Of a stretch of DNA of 50,121 bases, positions 7,884 through 17,340 are shown one piece after another. The notes beneath the pieces are model-generated. The model made no database searches. It was not told the DNA's origin and was given only the letters and a program-made list of their open reading frames with translations. The DNA is taken from contig DWYN01000074.1 of assembly GCA_019118645.1 (NCBI GenBank), forward strand, positions 1-50,121. Direction: 5' to 3'. The translations under genes were made by a program, and so were the position numbers. Positions within the stretch are counted from its first letter, which is position 1. The number at the start of each line of letters is the position of its first letter. Source of the stretch: Candidatus Blautia excrementipullorum (GTDB lineage: Bacteria > Bacillota > Clostridia > Lachnospirales > Lachnospiraceae).

Positions 7884-9221
7884 ATGCGGATAATCGGGAA
7901 CGGAAGGATGATCACAAGAGACGCTTCCAATACTTTTATTGAGAATGGAGCGGTTGCCATGGACGGAAGCGTGATCGTAAAAACAGGAACTACAGACGAA
8001 GTAAAAAAAGCCTTTCCGGATGCGGAATTTATTGACGCAGAAGGCGGGGTGATTATGCCGGCATTTATCAACGCCCATGAACATATTTACAGCGCTTTTG
8101 CCAGAGGTATGAGTATTAAAGGATACAATCCAAAGGGATTTCTGGACATTCTGGACGGACAGTGGTGGACGATTGACCGCCACCTGACTCTTGAGCAGAC
8201 AAAGCTGTCCGCTTACGCCACCTATATTGATTCTATTAAGAACGGTGTAACCACAGTCTTTGACCACCATGCCAGTTTTGGGCATATCACCGGTTCTCTG
8301 AACGCCATTGAAGAGGCTGCCAGGGATCTGGGAATCCGCACCTGTCTCTGCTACGAGATTTCCGACAGGGACGGGATGGAAAAGTCGAGAGAATCTGTTA
8401 TGGAGAATGTGAACTTCATCAAGCATGCCCTTGAAGACGACAGCGATATGATTGCCGGAATGATGGGCATGCACGCATCTTTTACAATTTCCGATGAGAC
8501 TATGGCTCTGTGCAATGAGCTGAAACCGGAGGGCGTCGGCTATCATATCCATGTGGCGGAGGGAATCTATGATCTGCATCAGTGCCTGAAAGAACACGGC
8601 AAACGGATCGTGGACCGCCTTTACGACTGGAATATTCTCGGGCCAAAGACGCTTCTGGGGCATTGCATCTATATCAATGAGCATGAAATGGATCTGATCA
8701 AAGATACGGATACCATGGTTGTGCACAATCCGGAATCCAATATGGGCAATGCCTGCGGATGTCCTCCAACTATGGCTCTGGTGCACAGGGGAATTGTGAC
8801 AGGACTTGGCACAGACGGCTACACACATGATATGATGGAATCCTGGAAGGTGGCGAACGTACTGCACAAGCATCACCTCTGTGACCCGAACGCGGCATGG
8901 GGTGAGGTTCCCCAGATGCTTTTTGAGGGAAACAGAACAATCGCCAACCGTTACTTTAAGAGAAAACTGGGGGTTCTGGAACCCGGCGCGGCAGCGGATG
9001 TGATTGTCATTGATTATGATCCTCTGACTCCCATGAAAGCGGACAATACCAACAGTCATCTGCTCTTCGGCGTGAACGGAAGCATGGTGCGCACCACTGT
9101 CTGCAGCGGCGAAGTCCTGATGAAGGACCGGGAAGTCCTTGTCTGCGATGAGGCCAAAGTGATGGCGGACTGCCGGCAGGCGGCGAAAGAACTGGCTGAC
9201 GATATTAATTTCGGAAAATAA
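7884..9221 (+). CDS. ssnA: SsnA family aminohydrolase (selenium-associated purine catabolism)
   Basis: 445-residue amidohydrolase. Metal-site motifs are NAHEH (His65, His67), GYHIHVAE, LLGHCIYI and GTDGYTHD near residue 312, as in guanine/cytosine deaminase-like enzymes. SsnA is a recurrent partner of YgfK and selenium-dependent xanthine dehydrogenase. Its precise substrate is not settled; it is expected to be a purine or purine-breakdown product with an amidine or amide bond. ATG 7884 has AAGGAGG 9 bases upstream; a start 10 codons earlier lacks one. It is the first gene of ssnA-ygfK-xdhD, 10 bases before ygfK. Confidence 0.93.
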   Translation: MRIIGNGRMITRDASNTFIENGAVAMDGSVIVKTGTTDEVKKAFPDAEFIDAEGGVIMPAFINAHEHIYSAFARGMSIKGYNPKGFLDILDGQWWTIDRHLTLEQTKLSAYATYIDSIKNGVTTVFDHHASFGHITGSLNAIEEAARDLGIRTCLCYEISDRDGMEKSRESVMENVNFIKHALEDDSDMIAGMMGMHASFTISDETMALCNELKPEGVGYHIHVAEGIYDLHQCLKEHGKRIVDRLYDWNILGPKTLLGHCIYINEHEMDLIKDTDTMVVHNPESNMGNACGCPPTMALVHRGIVTGLGTDGYTHDMMESWKVANVLHKHHLCDPNAAWGEVPQMLFEGNRTIANRYFKRKLGVLEPGAAADVIVIDYDPLTPMKADNTNSHLLFGVNGSMVRTTVCSGEVLMKDREVLVCDEAKVMADCRQAAKELADDINFGK

Positions 9222-9231
9222 GGAGAAAAAT

Positions 9232-12228
9232 ATGAGTGAAAAAATGACCTGTATGCCTTTTGGACAGCTGATGGATTGGGTTTTTACAGAACATGAGACA
9301 AAAGGCACTGTGTTCGGCGTACACAGACCATATAAAGCAGACCCGGCGAAGGATATGCAGATTTTCGGAAGAAATCTGGAGACTCCGATCGGACCGGCGG
9401 CGGGTCCCAATACCCAGCTTGCGCAGAATATCGCGGCGTCTTATTATGCGGGAGCGCGTTTTTTTGAACTGAAGACTGTACAGAAGATGGACGGAGACGA
9501 GCTGGCCGCCTGCATTAACCGCCCCTGCATCCTTGCGGAGGACGAATGCTACAACTGTGAGTGGTCTACAGAGCTGTACGTGCCCCAGGCCATGGGCGAA
9601 TACATCAAAGCGTGGTTTATGCTCCATGTGATGGCGAAAGAGTTCGGCCTTGGAGAAACTGACGGCTTCCAGTTTAATATTTCTGTGGGCTATGATCTGG
9701 CGGGAATTAAAGAAGAAAAGATTGATACCTTTATCGAGAGCATGAAGGAGGCAAAAGACACGGAGATCTTCCGGGAATGCCGTCAGTGGCTTCTGGATCA
9801 CGCGGACAGATTCCGGCATGTGACGAAGGAGGATATTGAGGCGATTCCCTCTAATATCTGCAATTCCGCGACCATTTCCACTCTTCACGGATGTCCTCCG
9901 AACGAGATAGAAAGTATTGCGAACCATCTGTACAAAGAGAAGCATCTGAATACGTTTATTAAATGTAATCCCACACTTCTGGGATATGAATTTGCCAGAA
10001 AGACCATGGACGAGATGGGATATGACTATATGAAATTCGGAGATTTTCATTTCCTGGATGACCTTCAGTACGAAGACGCCATTCCCATGTTCCGCCGTCT
10101 TATGGCGCTGGCTGATGAGCTGGGCCTTGCCTTCGGCGTGAAGATTACGAATACCTTCCCGGTAGATGTGACGAGAAATGAGCTTCCAAGTGAAGAAATG
10201 TACATGTCCGGTAAAGCGCTTTTCCCGCTGTCCATTTCCCTGGCTGCAAAGCTCTCCCGGGAATTTGACGGAAAGCTGCGGATTGCCTATTCCGGAGGCG
10301 CCGATTATTTCAATATTGACCGCATTGTGGACTCCGGCGTATGGCCGGTGACTGTGGCCACGACGATCCTGAAAACAGGCGGCTATCAGAGATTCACGCA
10401 GATGGCGGAAAAAGTCATGGCCGGCGGTGTGAAGCCATGGACAGGGATTGACGTGGAGGCTTTAGAGAAGCTGGCGGAGGACGCCAGGAAGGATCCCCAT
10501 CATGTAAAGAGCATCAAGCCTCTTCCAAACCGCAAAAATGACCAGGAGGTACCGCTTCTGAACTGTTACTTTGCTCCCTGTCAGGATGGATGTCCCATTC
10601 ATCAGGATATTCCGGAGTACATTTCCCTGGCGGGAGAAGGGGCATACGGGGACGCGCTGAAAGTGATTCTGGATAAGAACGCTCTGCCGTTTATTACCGG
10701 AACTCTGTGCGCGCACAACTGTATGTATAAATGCACAAGAAACTTCTATGAGGAATCTGTAAACATCAGAGGAACCAAGCTTCTCGCAGCAGAGAAAGGC
10801 TATGACAGCGTGATCGGCGGAATCCGTGCAGGAGAGAGCTGCGGAAAGAAGGTGGCTGTTGTGGGAGGCGGCCCGGCAGGTATTGCGGCGGCTTATTTCC
10901 TGGCCAGAGCAGGAGCCTCAGTGACTGTTTTTGAAAAAGAGGCCAGGCTGGGAGGCGTGATCCGCTATGTGATTCCGGGATTCCGCATCTCAGAGGACGC
11001 TATTGACAAAGATATCTCTTTTATTGAAAAGATGGGTGTGGAGATACGAACGAATACAGAAATCACTTCTGTGGCGGAAGTGAAGGCCCAGGGCTATGAC
11101 GCGGTGATCCTTGCGGTGGGAGCAAGCAAACCGGGCACCCTGAAACTGGAAAAGGGAGAAACTGTAAATGCTTTGAAGTTCCTGGCGGACTTTAAGGAAA
11201 AAGACGGAAAGCTGAATCTCGGCAGAAATGTAGTGGTAATCGGCGGAGGAAATACGGCCATGGATACCGCAAGAGCTGCCAGAAGGACGGAAGGCGTGGA
11301 GAAGGTCTGTCTGGTTTACAGAAGGACAAAGCGCTACATGCCGGCGGCAGAGGAGGAACTTCTGGAGGTTCTTGAGGAAGGCGTGGAATTTAAGGAGCTT
11401 CTTTCCCCGGTAAGTCTGGAAAACGGCAGACTTCTCTGCAAAAAGATGATCCTTGGAGAAATGGACGCTTCCGGAAGGGCCGGCGTGACAGAATCCGAAG
11501 AGACAGAGGAAGTACCTGCGGATACCGTAATTGTGGCCGTGGGAGAGAAAGTTCCTGCAGAGTTCTACGAGGCAAACGGCATCCATGTAAACGAAAGGGG
11601 CAAGGCAAAACTCAATCAGGAAACTCTGGAAACCAGCGTGGAGAATGTATATCTTGCAGGCGACGGCGCAAATGGCGCGGCTACGATTGTGGAGGCGATC
11701 CGTGACGCGCAGCTGGCGGCAAAGGCGATTCTCGGCAGAGAAGTTGTCTCCGACCGTCCGGCAACAGGAACAGAGAGCGGATGTTATGAGAAAAAGGGTA
11801 TTCTGAAGGAGGAGAAAGACGCCGGATGTGAAGCGGAGAGATGTCTGTCCTGCAGCAAAGTATGCGAAAACTGCGTGGATGTATGCCCGAACCGCGCTAA
11901 TATTTCCGTTAAAGTGCCGGGAATGGAAATGGCCCAGGTGATTCATGTGGACTACATGTGCAACGAGTGCGGAAACTGCAGAACTTTCTGCCCCTATGCA
12001 AGTGCTCCTTATAAAGACAAATTTACTCTCTTTGCGAAGCCGGAAGATATGGAGGAGAGCACCAATGACGGATTCGCAGTGATGAACAGAGAAACAAAAG
12101 AATGCAGAGTACGTTTCCTGGGAAATATGTATGAATGTAAGACCGACGATCCCTCGGATGCGGTTCCGGAAGGGCTGCGCAGACTGATGGCGGCGGTGAT
12201 GGAAGATTACAGCTATCTTATTATGTAA
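9232..12228 (+). CDS. ygfK: YgfK, putative selenate reductase-type flavin/Fe-S oxidoreductase
   Basis: 998 residues in three parts. The first about 430 resemble a dihydroorotate-dehydrogenase-type flavin barrel (CNSATISTLHGCPPNE). Residues about 445-850 are like the glutamate synthase small subunit: Fe-S cysteines (CQDGCPIHQD, CAHNCMYKC), an FAD site (VGGGPAGIAAAYFLA, about 543) and an NAD(P) site (VVIGGGNTAMDTARAARR, about 664). The C-terminal part carries ferredoxin-like cysteines (CLSCSKVCENCVDVCP and CNECGNCRTFCP). It is named for a genetic link to selenate reduction in E. coli, but its constant company (ssnA, xdhD, hyuA, ygeWXY) points to purine catabolism, perhaps reduction of a purine ring or electron transfer. 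AAGGAG precedes the start. Confidence 0.94.
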   Translation: MSEKMTCMPFGQLMDWVFTEHETKGTVFGVHRPYKADPAKDMQIFGRNLETPIGPAAGPNTQLAQNIAASYYAGARFFELKTVQKMDGDELAACINRPCILAEDECYNCEWSTELYVPQAMGEYIKAWFMLHVMAKEFGLGETDGFQFNISVGYDLAGIKEEKIDTFIESMKEAKDTEIFRECRQWLLDHADRFRHVTKEDIEAIPSNICNSATISTLHGCPPNEIESIANHLYKEKHLNTFIKCNPTLLGYEFARKTMDEMGYDYMKFGDFHFLDDLQYEDAIPMFRRLMALADELGLAFGVKITNTFPVDVTRNELPSEEMYMSGKALFPLSISLAAKLSREFDGKLRIAYSGGADYFNIDRIVDSGVWPVTVATTILKTGGYQRFTQMAEKVMAGGVKPWTGIDVEALEKLAEDARKDPHHVKSIKPLPNRKNDQEVPLLNCYFAPCQDGCPIHQDIPEYISLAGEGAYGDALKVILDKNALPFITGTLCAHNCMYKCTRNFYEESVNIRGTKLLAAEKGYDSVIGGIRAGESCGKKVAVVGGGPAGIAAAYFLARAGASVTVFEKEARLGGVIRYVIPGFRISEDAIDKDISFIEKMGVEIRTNTEITSVAEVKAQGYDAVILAVGASKPGTLKLEKGETVNALKFLADFKEKDGKLNLGRNVVVIGGGNTAMDTARAARRTEGVEKVCLVYRRTKRYMPAAEEELLEVLEEGVEFKELLSPVSLENGRLLCKKMILGEMDASGRAGVTESEETEEVPADTVIVAVGEKVPAEFYEANGIHVNERGKAKLNQETLETSVENVYLAGDGANGAATIVEAIRDAQLAAKAILGREVVSDRPATGTESGCYEKKGILKEEKDAGCEAERCLSCSKVCENCVDVCPNRANISVKVPGMEMAQVIHVDYMCNECGNCRTFCPYASAPYKDKFTLFAKPEDMEESTNDGFAVMNRETKECRVRFLGNMYECKTDDPSDAVPEGLRRLMAAVMEDYSYLIM

Positions 12229-12278
12229 GAAGCTGAAAAGCTGCTCCTGCAGGCAGTGAACAGATAACAGACGGCAGT

Positions 12279-12308
12279 GGCGGCAGCCGGAACTTTACGG
12301 CTGCCGCC
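12279..12308 (+). promoter_or_regulatory. Strong GC-rich hairpin in the ygfK-xdhD spacer
   Basis: Perfect 11-bp inverted repeat GGCGGCAGCCG / CGGCTGCCGCC around an 8-base loop, ending 3-4 bases before the AAGGAGG ribosome site of xdhD. There is no T-run, so it is not a standard terminator. It could protect or process the transcript or tune translation of xdhD. Confidence 0.7.
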
Positions 12309-12327
12309 GGAAAGGAGGGCGGCCCTC

Positions 12328-14883
12328 TTGTATACAGTAACAGTGAATGGAGTACAATATCAGGAAGAAAAGGATATGAAACTGATTCGCTTTCTCCGGG
12401 ATAAGTGTCACCTGAAATCGGTGAAGGACGGATGCAGTGAGGGTGCCTGCGGGACCTGTCACGTACTGATTGACGGGAAACCCACAAAAGCCTGCGTCCC
12501 CAAACTTTCCAGGCTGGAAGGGAAGCAGATTCTCACAGTGGAAGGATTTGATGAGCAGGAAAAAGAAATTTATGTCCGTGCCTTTGGAGAAGCGGGAGCC
12601 GTTCAGTGCGGCTTCTGTATTCCCGGGATGGTGATCAGCGCAAAAGGGCTCATCGATAAAAACCCGGATCCCACAAGGGCGGATGCGGCGGACGCCATTA
12701 AAAATAATATCTGCCGGTGCACAGGATACAAAAAAATTATTGACGGGATTCTGCTGGCGGCGAAATATAAGCGGGAGGGACTTCCTCCGGAGAAGGAATA
12801 TTCCTGGAAACTGGGAGAGCGGGTTCCCAGGGTGGACGTCCGGGAAAAGGTTCTGGGGTACGGAGAGTATCCGGACGATATGGAAGTGGACGGCATGATT
12901 TACGGAAGCGCCGTCCGCTCAAAATATCCCCGCGCCCTTGTAAAAGCCATCCACACGGAAAAGGCGAAAGCCCTTCCGGGAGTGGTGGCGGTATTTACGG
13001 CGGAGGACATTCCCGGCAATGTAAAAGTCGGTCATCTGAAGCAGGACTGGGATGGAATGATTCCTGTCGGAAAGATTACCCACTATCTGGGAGACGCCGT
13101 TGCCCTTGTGGCAGCAGAGACGCCGGAAATTCTGGAGGAAGCCAAAAGTCTGGTGGAAGTGGAATATGAAGAACTCGAGATGGTGAGAGATCCGTGGGAG
13201 GCAATGAAGGAGGACGCTCCGAAGGTGCATGAGGACGGAAATCTTATGGCACACTGGCATGTTCACCGGGGGGATGCTGAGGAAGCGATCCGCAGTTCCG
13301 CCCATGTGCTGACGGAGAAGTTCCATACTCCCTGGACGGAACACGCGTTTCTGGAACCGGAATGCGCGGTGGCTATGCCGGACGGCGGAGATGGAGTACT
13401 GATTTATTCTTCCGACCAGGGAGTTTATGATACCCAGCACGAGTGCATGCTCCTTCTGGGCCTTCCGGCAGAGAAGGTAAAGGTCAGAAATAAACTGGTA
13501 GGCGGCGGGTTCGGAGGAAAAGAAGACGTGACAGTGCAGCACCATGCCGCTATGATCGCATATCTCACGAAGCGCCCTGTAAAAGTGAAGCTGACCAGGG
13601 CGGAGAGCATTCTGATCCATCCGAAGAGACATCCCATGGATATGGAATTTACCATGGGCTGTGATGAAAACGGAATTATTCAGGGAGTAAAGGCACAGGT
13701 AATTGCCGATACAGGGGCATATGCGTCCCTGGGCGGACCGGTGCTTCAGAGGGCGTGCACCCATGCTTCCGGCCCATACAATTATCAGAACTTTGACATT
13801 GACGGGAAGGCTTATTACACCAATAATCCTCCCGCAGGGGCTTTCCGCGGCTTTGGGGTTACACAGACCTGCTTTGCCGTGGAGATGCTTTTGACGAAAA
13901 TGGCGGGACTGGTGGGGATTTCCCCCTGGGAGATCCGCTACCGCAATGCGATCCGGCCGGGCCAGGAGCTTCCCAATGGACAGATTGTGGATGCATCCAC
14001 CGGGCTTGCGGAAACTCTGGAGGCTGTGAGAGAGATCTATGAAAAAAGCCCGTATGCGGGAATTGCCTGTGCAATGAAAAACGCAGGCGTGGGAGTGGGG
14101 CTTCCTGACTGGGGAAGGTGCAGACTGCTTGTCCGCGACGGGAGAGTGGAGATTCATTCCGGAGCTTCCTGCATCGGCCAGGGCCTTGGCACAGTTCTGG
14201 TACAGATGGTCTGTACGCAGCTCGGCCTGAAGAGAGAGCAGGTCTATTATGACGCCTCAAACACATATAATGCTCCGGATTCCGGAACCACATCGGGATC
14301 AAGACAGACACTGGTGACAGGGGAGGCGGCCCGCCGTGCCTGTGAAAAGCTGAAAAAGGATCTGGAGACCCGCAGTCTCGAGGAGCTGGAAGGAAAGGAG
14401 TACCTTGGCGAGTATCTTGCAAAGACAGATGCCATGGGCTCCGACGTGAAAAATCCTGTTTCCCATGTGGCCTACGGCTATGCTACGCAGGTATGCATTC
14501 TGGACGAGGACGGCACCGTGAAAAAAATTGTGGCCGCTCATGATGTGGGAAAGGCGGTCAATCCTCTGTCTGTGGAAGGACAGATTGAAGGCGGCGTGAT
14601 TATGTCCTATGGATTTGCCCTTACGGAAAAATATCCGATAAAAGATTGCAAACCCACTGCGAAATATGGTACACTGGGATTACCAAAAGCAAACAAAATC
14701 CCTGAAGTGGAAAGCATTATTGTGGAGAAAGCAGGACTGAATGTGGCCTGTGGAGCGATCGGCATCGGAGAGATCACATCCATTCCCACGGCGCCTGCGA
14801 TTGCAGGGGCATATTACAAGCTGGACGGAGAGTTCCGAACCTCCCTTCCGCTTGACCATACTCCATATGAAAAGAAAAAGTAA
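12328..14883 (+). CDS. xdhD: Selenium-dependent xanthine dehydrogenase-type molybdenum hydroxylase, 2Fe-2S/Mo fusion
   Basis: 851 residues fusing two parts. The N-terminal 2Fe-2S module (KDGCSEGACGTCH near residue 33, then CGFC and CRCTG near 95-135) is joined to a molybdopterin-binding subunit (GGGFGGKED, AGAFRGFG, CIGQGLG, and C-terminal GIGEITSIP with the expected catalytic Glu). There is no FAD domain and no ygfM-like FAD gene beside it. Haft and Self's selenium-dependent hydroxylase family has this architecture; the selenium is a labile cofactor atom, not selenocysteine, and no in-frame TGA is seen. The likely start is TTG 12328, 10 bases after AAGGAGG; no ATG is suitably placed. Substrate is probably a purine such as hypoxanthine or xanthine. 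Confidence 0.92.
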   Translation: MYTVTVNGVQYQEEKDMKLIRFLRDKCHLKSVKDGCSEGACGTCHVLIDGKPTKACVPKLSRLEGKQILTVEGFDEQEKEIYVRAFGEAGAVQCGFCIPGMVISAKGLIDKNPDPTRADAADAIKNNICRCTGYKKIIDGILLAAKYKREGLPPEKEYSWKLGERVPRVDVREKVLGYGEYPDDMEVDGMIYGSAVRSKYPRALVKAIHTEKAKALPGVVAVFTAEDIPGNVKVGHLKQDWDGMIPVGKITHYLGDAVALVAAETPEILEEAKSLVEVEYEELEMVRDPWEAMKEDAPKVHEDGNLMAHWHVHRGDAEEAIRSSAHVLTEKFHTPWTEHAFLEPECAVAMPDGGDGVLIYSSDQGVYDTQHECMLLLGLPAEKVKVRNKLVGGGFGGKEDVTVQHHAAMIAYLTKRPVKVKLTRAESILIHPKRHPMDMEFTMGCDENGIIQGVKAQVIADTGAYASLGGPVLQRACTHASGPYNYQNFDIDGKAYYTNNPPAGAFRGFGVTQTCFAVEMLLTKMAGLVGISPWEIRYRNAIRPGQELPNGQIVDASTGLAETLEAVREIYEKSPYAGIACAMKNAGVGVGLPDWGRCRLLVRDGRVEIHSGASCIGQGLGTVLVQMVCTQLGLKREQVYYDASNTYNAPDSGTTSGSRQTLVTGEAARRACEKLKKDLETRSLEELEGKEYLGEYLAKTDAMGSDVKNPVSHVAYGYATQVCILDEDGTVKKIVAAHDVGKAVNPLSVEGQIEGGVIMSYGFALTEKYPIKDCKPTAKYGTLGLPKANKIPEVESIIVEKAGLNVACGAIGIGEITSIPTAPAIAGAYYKLDGEFRTSLPLDHTPYEKKK

Positions 14884-14921
14884 AAAGCTGCGAGAAAAAC
14901 AGCTCCGCAACTGAGCGGACA

Positions 14922-14983
14922 AAAGCCGGATGACAGTCCTGAGGGAAGTTCCTAATTCCTGCGGATCCGTCCGGCTTTCTTTC
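14922..14983 (+). terminator. Terminator after xdhD
   Basis: Outer stem AAAGCCGGA (14922-14930) with TCCGGCTTT (14970-14978) around a roughly 39-base loop that can fold further, followed by a T-rich CTTTCTT. It separates the ssnA unit from the xdhA unit. Confidence 0.65.
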
Positions 14984-15012
14984 TTATCTGGAGTATTCTG
15001 CTTCAGAGGATA

Positions 15013-15021
15013 TGATATACT
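15013..15021 (+). promoter_or_regulatory. Candidate extended -10 promoter of xdhA operon
   Basis: TGATATACT, an extended -10 (TG-N-TATACT), with no convincing -35 sequence. Predicted transcript start is around 15028, leaving only about a dozen bases before the xdhA start. A promoter is needed here because the upstream gene ends in a terminator. Confidence 0.4.
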
Positions 15022-15039
15022 GCAAAGAAGGTGAAGAAT

Positions 15040-17340
15040 ATGATTGGAAAAAGTGTGCCAAGAGTAGATGCTTATGAAAAAGTGACAGGCAGGGCGAAAT
15101 TTACCGACGACCTGGTTCCGGATCACTGCCTTGTGGCTAAGGTGTACCATGCCTCTATCGGAAACGGAATTGTGAAATCCATTGATACCAGCGAGGCGGA
15201 GGCCCTGGAAGGGGTGGTGAAGGTGGTGACCTTTAAAGACGTTCCGGATCACTGCTACCCCACGCCGGGACACCCATGGTCCGTAGAACCTGCCCACCAG
15301 GATGTTGCGGACCGCAATCTTCTTACCGGCCGCGTCCGCTACTACGGGGACGACATTGCGGCAGTTGTGGCGGAAGACGAGGTGACGGCGTCCAGAGCCC
15401 TGAAGCTGATCAAGGTGGAATATGAGGAATATCCGGTAGAGATACATCCGAGAAAATCCATGTATGGCAGCAATCCGCCCATTCATTTTGACAAAAAAGA
15501 CAATGTTCTGAACCGAACCAATTTCTTTATCGGCAATGTAGAGGAAGGCCTGAAGAATTCAGATACAGTAGTAAAAGGAACCTACAAAACCCCGATTGTA
15601 CAGCACTGCCATCTGGAGAATCCTGTGTCGTTTGCCTATATGGAGAAAAATCGTATCGTGGTGGTGACCTCCACACAGATTCCCCATATTGTGCGCCGGG
15701 TAATCGGCCAGGCCCTTGGAATTCCCTGGGGAAGAGTGCGGGTGATCAAGCCCTATATCGGAGGGGGCTTCGGAAATAAGCAGGACGTTCTCTATGAGCC
15801 TCTCAATGCCTTTTTGACGATGCAGGTGGGCGGACGTCCGGTAAAACTGGAACTGACAAGAGAGGAGACTTTCTGCAATACGAGAACAAGACACGCCATA
15901 GAGTATGAGCTGACAGCCGGCGTAGACAAAGAAGGGCATCTTCTGGCCAAGGATATGAAAGCCTATTCCAACCAGGGAGCCTATGCTTCCCATGGCCATG
16001 CCATAGCCGCCAACGGACTGACCGCCTGGAGACTGCAGTATGCGTGCCCCAATATCCGGGGCGAGGCCTATACAATCTATACCAATACCCCTGTGGGCGG
16101 CGCTATGCGTGCATACGGAATTCCGGAGGCCGCTTTTGCCATTGAAAGCCTCATGGATGACATTGCCCGGGAGATCCACATGGATCCGCTGGAATTCAGA
16201 CGGCGGAACCTGATACATGGATATTATGAGGATGCTTACTTGAAACCGATTGCAGCGAATACCAACGGAATTTTTGAATGTCTGGAAAAAGGAGCGGAGT
16301 ATATTCACTGGGAGGAAAAGAGAAAGAAATATGCGTCTCAGACGGGAGATATCCGCAGAGGCGTGGGCATGTCGCTTTTTTCCTATAAGACAGGCGTATG
16401 GCCGATTTCCCTGGAAATTGCAGGCGCGAGAATGTCTCTGAACCAGGACGGAAGCGTCCAGCTTCAGCTTGGCGCAACAGAGATCGGACAGGGCGCGGAC
16501 ACGGTGTTTTCTCAGATGGCTGCGGAATCTTTACACATGGATCTGGAGAATATACATATTGCCACGGTTCAGGATACGGACGTAACGCCCTTTGACACAG
16601 GCGCTTACGCTTCGCGCCAGTCCTTTGTCACCGGAACGGCAGTGAAGCAGTGCGCGGAACTTCTTCTGGAAAAAATTCTCTCCTATGCCAGAACTCTCCT
16701 TCCGGAAGAGGAGACAAGAGAACTCTTTTTGGATCACGGATGGATCTATGCCGGCGATGAGCAGGCGATCACGCTGGAAGCCCTCGCTCAGGAGTGCTAT
16801 TACAGCCTTACGAATTCTTCTGTCATCACGGCGGAAGTATCCACGCAGGTGAAAAAAAATACCATTGCCACGGGATGCTGCTTTGCAGAGGTGGAAGTGG
16901 ACATGAAGCTCGGCACAATTAAAATTCTGGATATTGTCAATGTCCATGACAGCGGAAAGCTTCTGAATCCGCAGCTTGCCGAAATGCAGGTTCACGGCGG
17001 AATGTCCATGGGAATGGGATACGGGCTCAGCGAGCAGATGATTCTGGATGAAAAAACAGGACGGCCTTTAAATGGAAATCTCCTGGATTATAAATTGATG
17101 ACCGCTCTTGACACACCGGACATGAAAGCGGAATTTGTGGAGCTTGAGGATCCTATGGGACCCTACGGCAATAAGGCGCTTGGGGAGCCTCCGGCGATTC
17201 CGGGAGCTCCGGCGATACGAAATGCGGTTCTTCATGCAACCGGAGTCGCCTTCAACGAGATCCCGCTGACGCCTCAGAGGCTGATTGAGGGATTTACAAA
17301 GGCAGGACTGATCGGAAAGGAGGGGAAGCAGCATGTATGA
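15040..17340 (+). CDS. xdhA: Xanthine dehydrogenase molybdenum-binding subunit
   Basis: 766 residues, a separate molybdopterin subunit of the xanthine oxidase family: GKSVPRVDAYEKVTGRA at the start, GGGFGNKQD, GGAMRAYG, ATEIGQGAD, and C-terminal ALGEPPAIPGAP with the catalytic Glu. It works with the FAD subunit XdhB and the 2Fe-2S subunit XdhC encoded directly downstream to hydroxylate purines. Start ATG 15040 is chosen because AAGAAGGTGA sits 6-12 bases upstream; GTG 15031 would lie inside that ribosome site. It overlaps xdhB by 8 bases. It is a second Mo hydroxylase besides XdhD, so two purine-oxidising enzymes with different electron partners are present. Confidence 0.94.
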   Translation: MIGKSVPRVDAYEKVTGRAKFTDDLVPDHCLVAKVYHASIGNGIVKSIDTSEAEALEGVVKVVTFKDVPDHCYPTPGHPWSVEPAHQDVADRNLLTGRVRYYGDDIAAVVAEDEVTASRALKLIKVEYEEYPVEIHPRKSMYGSNPPIHFDKKDNVLNRTNFFIGNVEEGLKNSDTVVKGTYKTPIVQHCHLENPVSFAYMEKNRIVVVTSTQIPHIVRRVIGQALGIPWGRVRVIKPYIGGGFGNKQDVLYEPLNAFLTMQVGGRPVKLELTREETFCNTRTRHAIEYELTAGVDKEGHLLAKDMKAYSNQGAYASHGHAIAANGLTAWRLQYACPNIRGEAYTIYTNTPVGGAMRAYGIPEAAFAIESLMDDIAREIHMDPLEFRRRNLIHGYYEDAYLKPIAANTNGIFECLEKGAEYIHWEEKRKKYASQTGDIRRGVGMSLFSYKTGVWPISLEIAGARMSLNQDGSVQLQLGATEIGQGADTVFSQMAAESLHMDLENIHIATVQDTDVTPFDTGAYASRQSFVTGTAVKQCAELLLEKILSYARTLLPEEETRELFLDHGWIYAGDEQAITLEALAQECYYSLTNSSVITAEVSTQVKKNTIATGCCFAEVEVDMKLGTIKILDIVNVHDSGKLLNPQLAEMQVHGGMSMGMGYGLSEQMILDEKTGRPLNGNLLDYKLMTALDTPDMKAEFVELEDPMGPYGNKALGEPPAIPGAPAIRNAVLHATGVAFNEIPLTPQRLIEGFTKAGLIGKEGKQHV

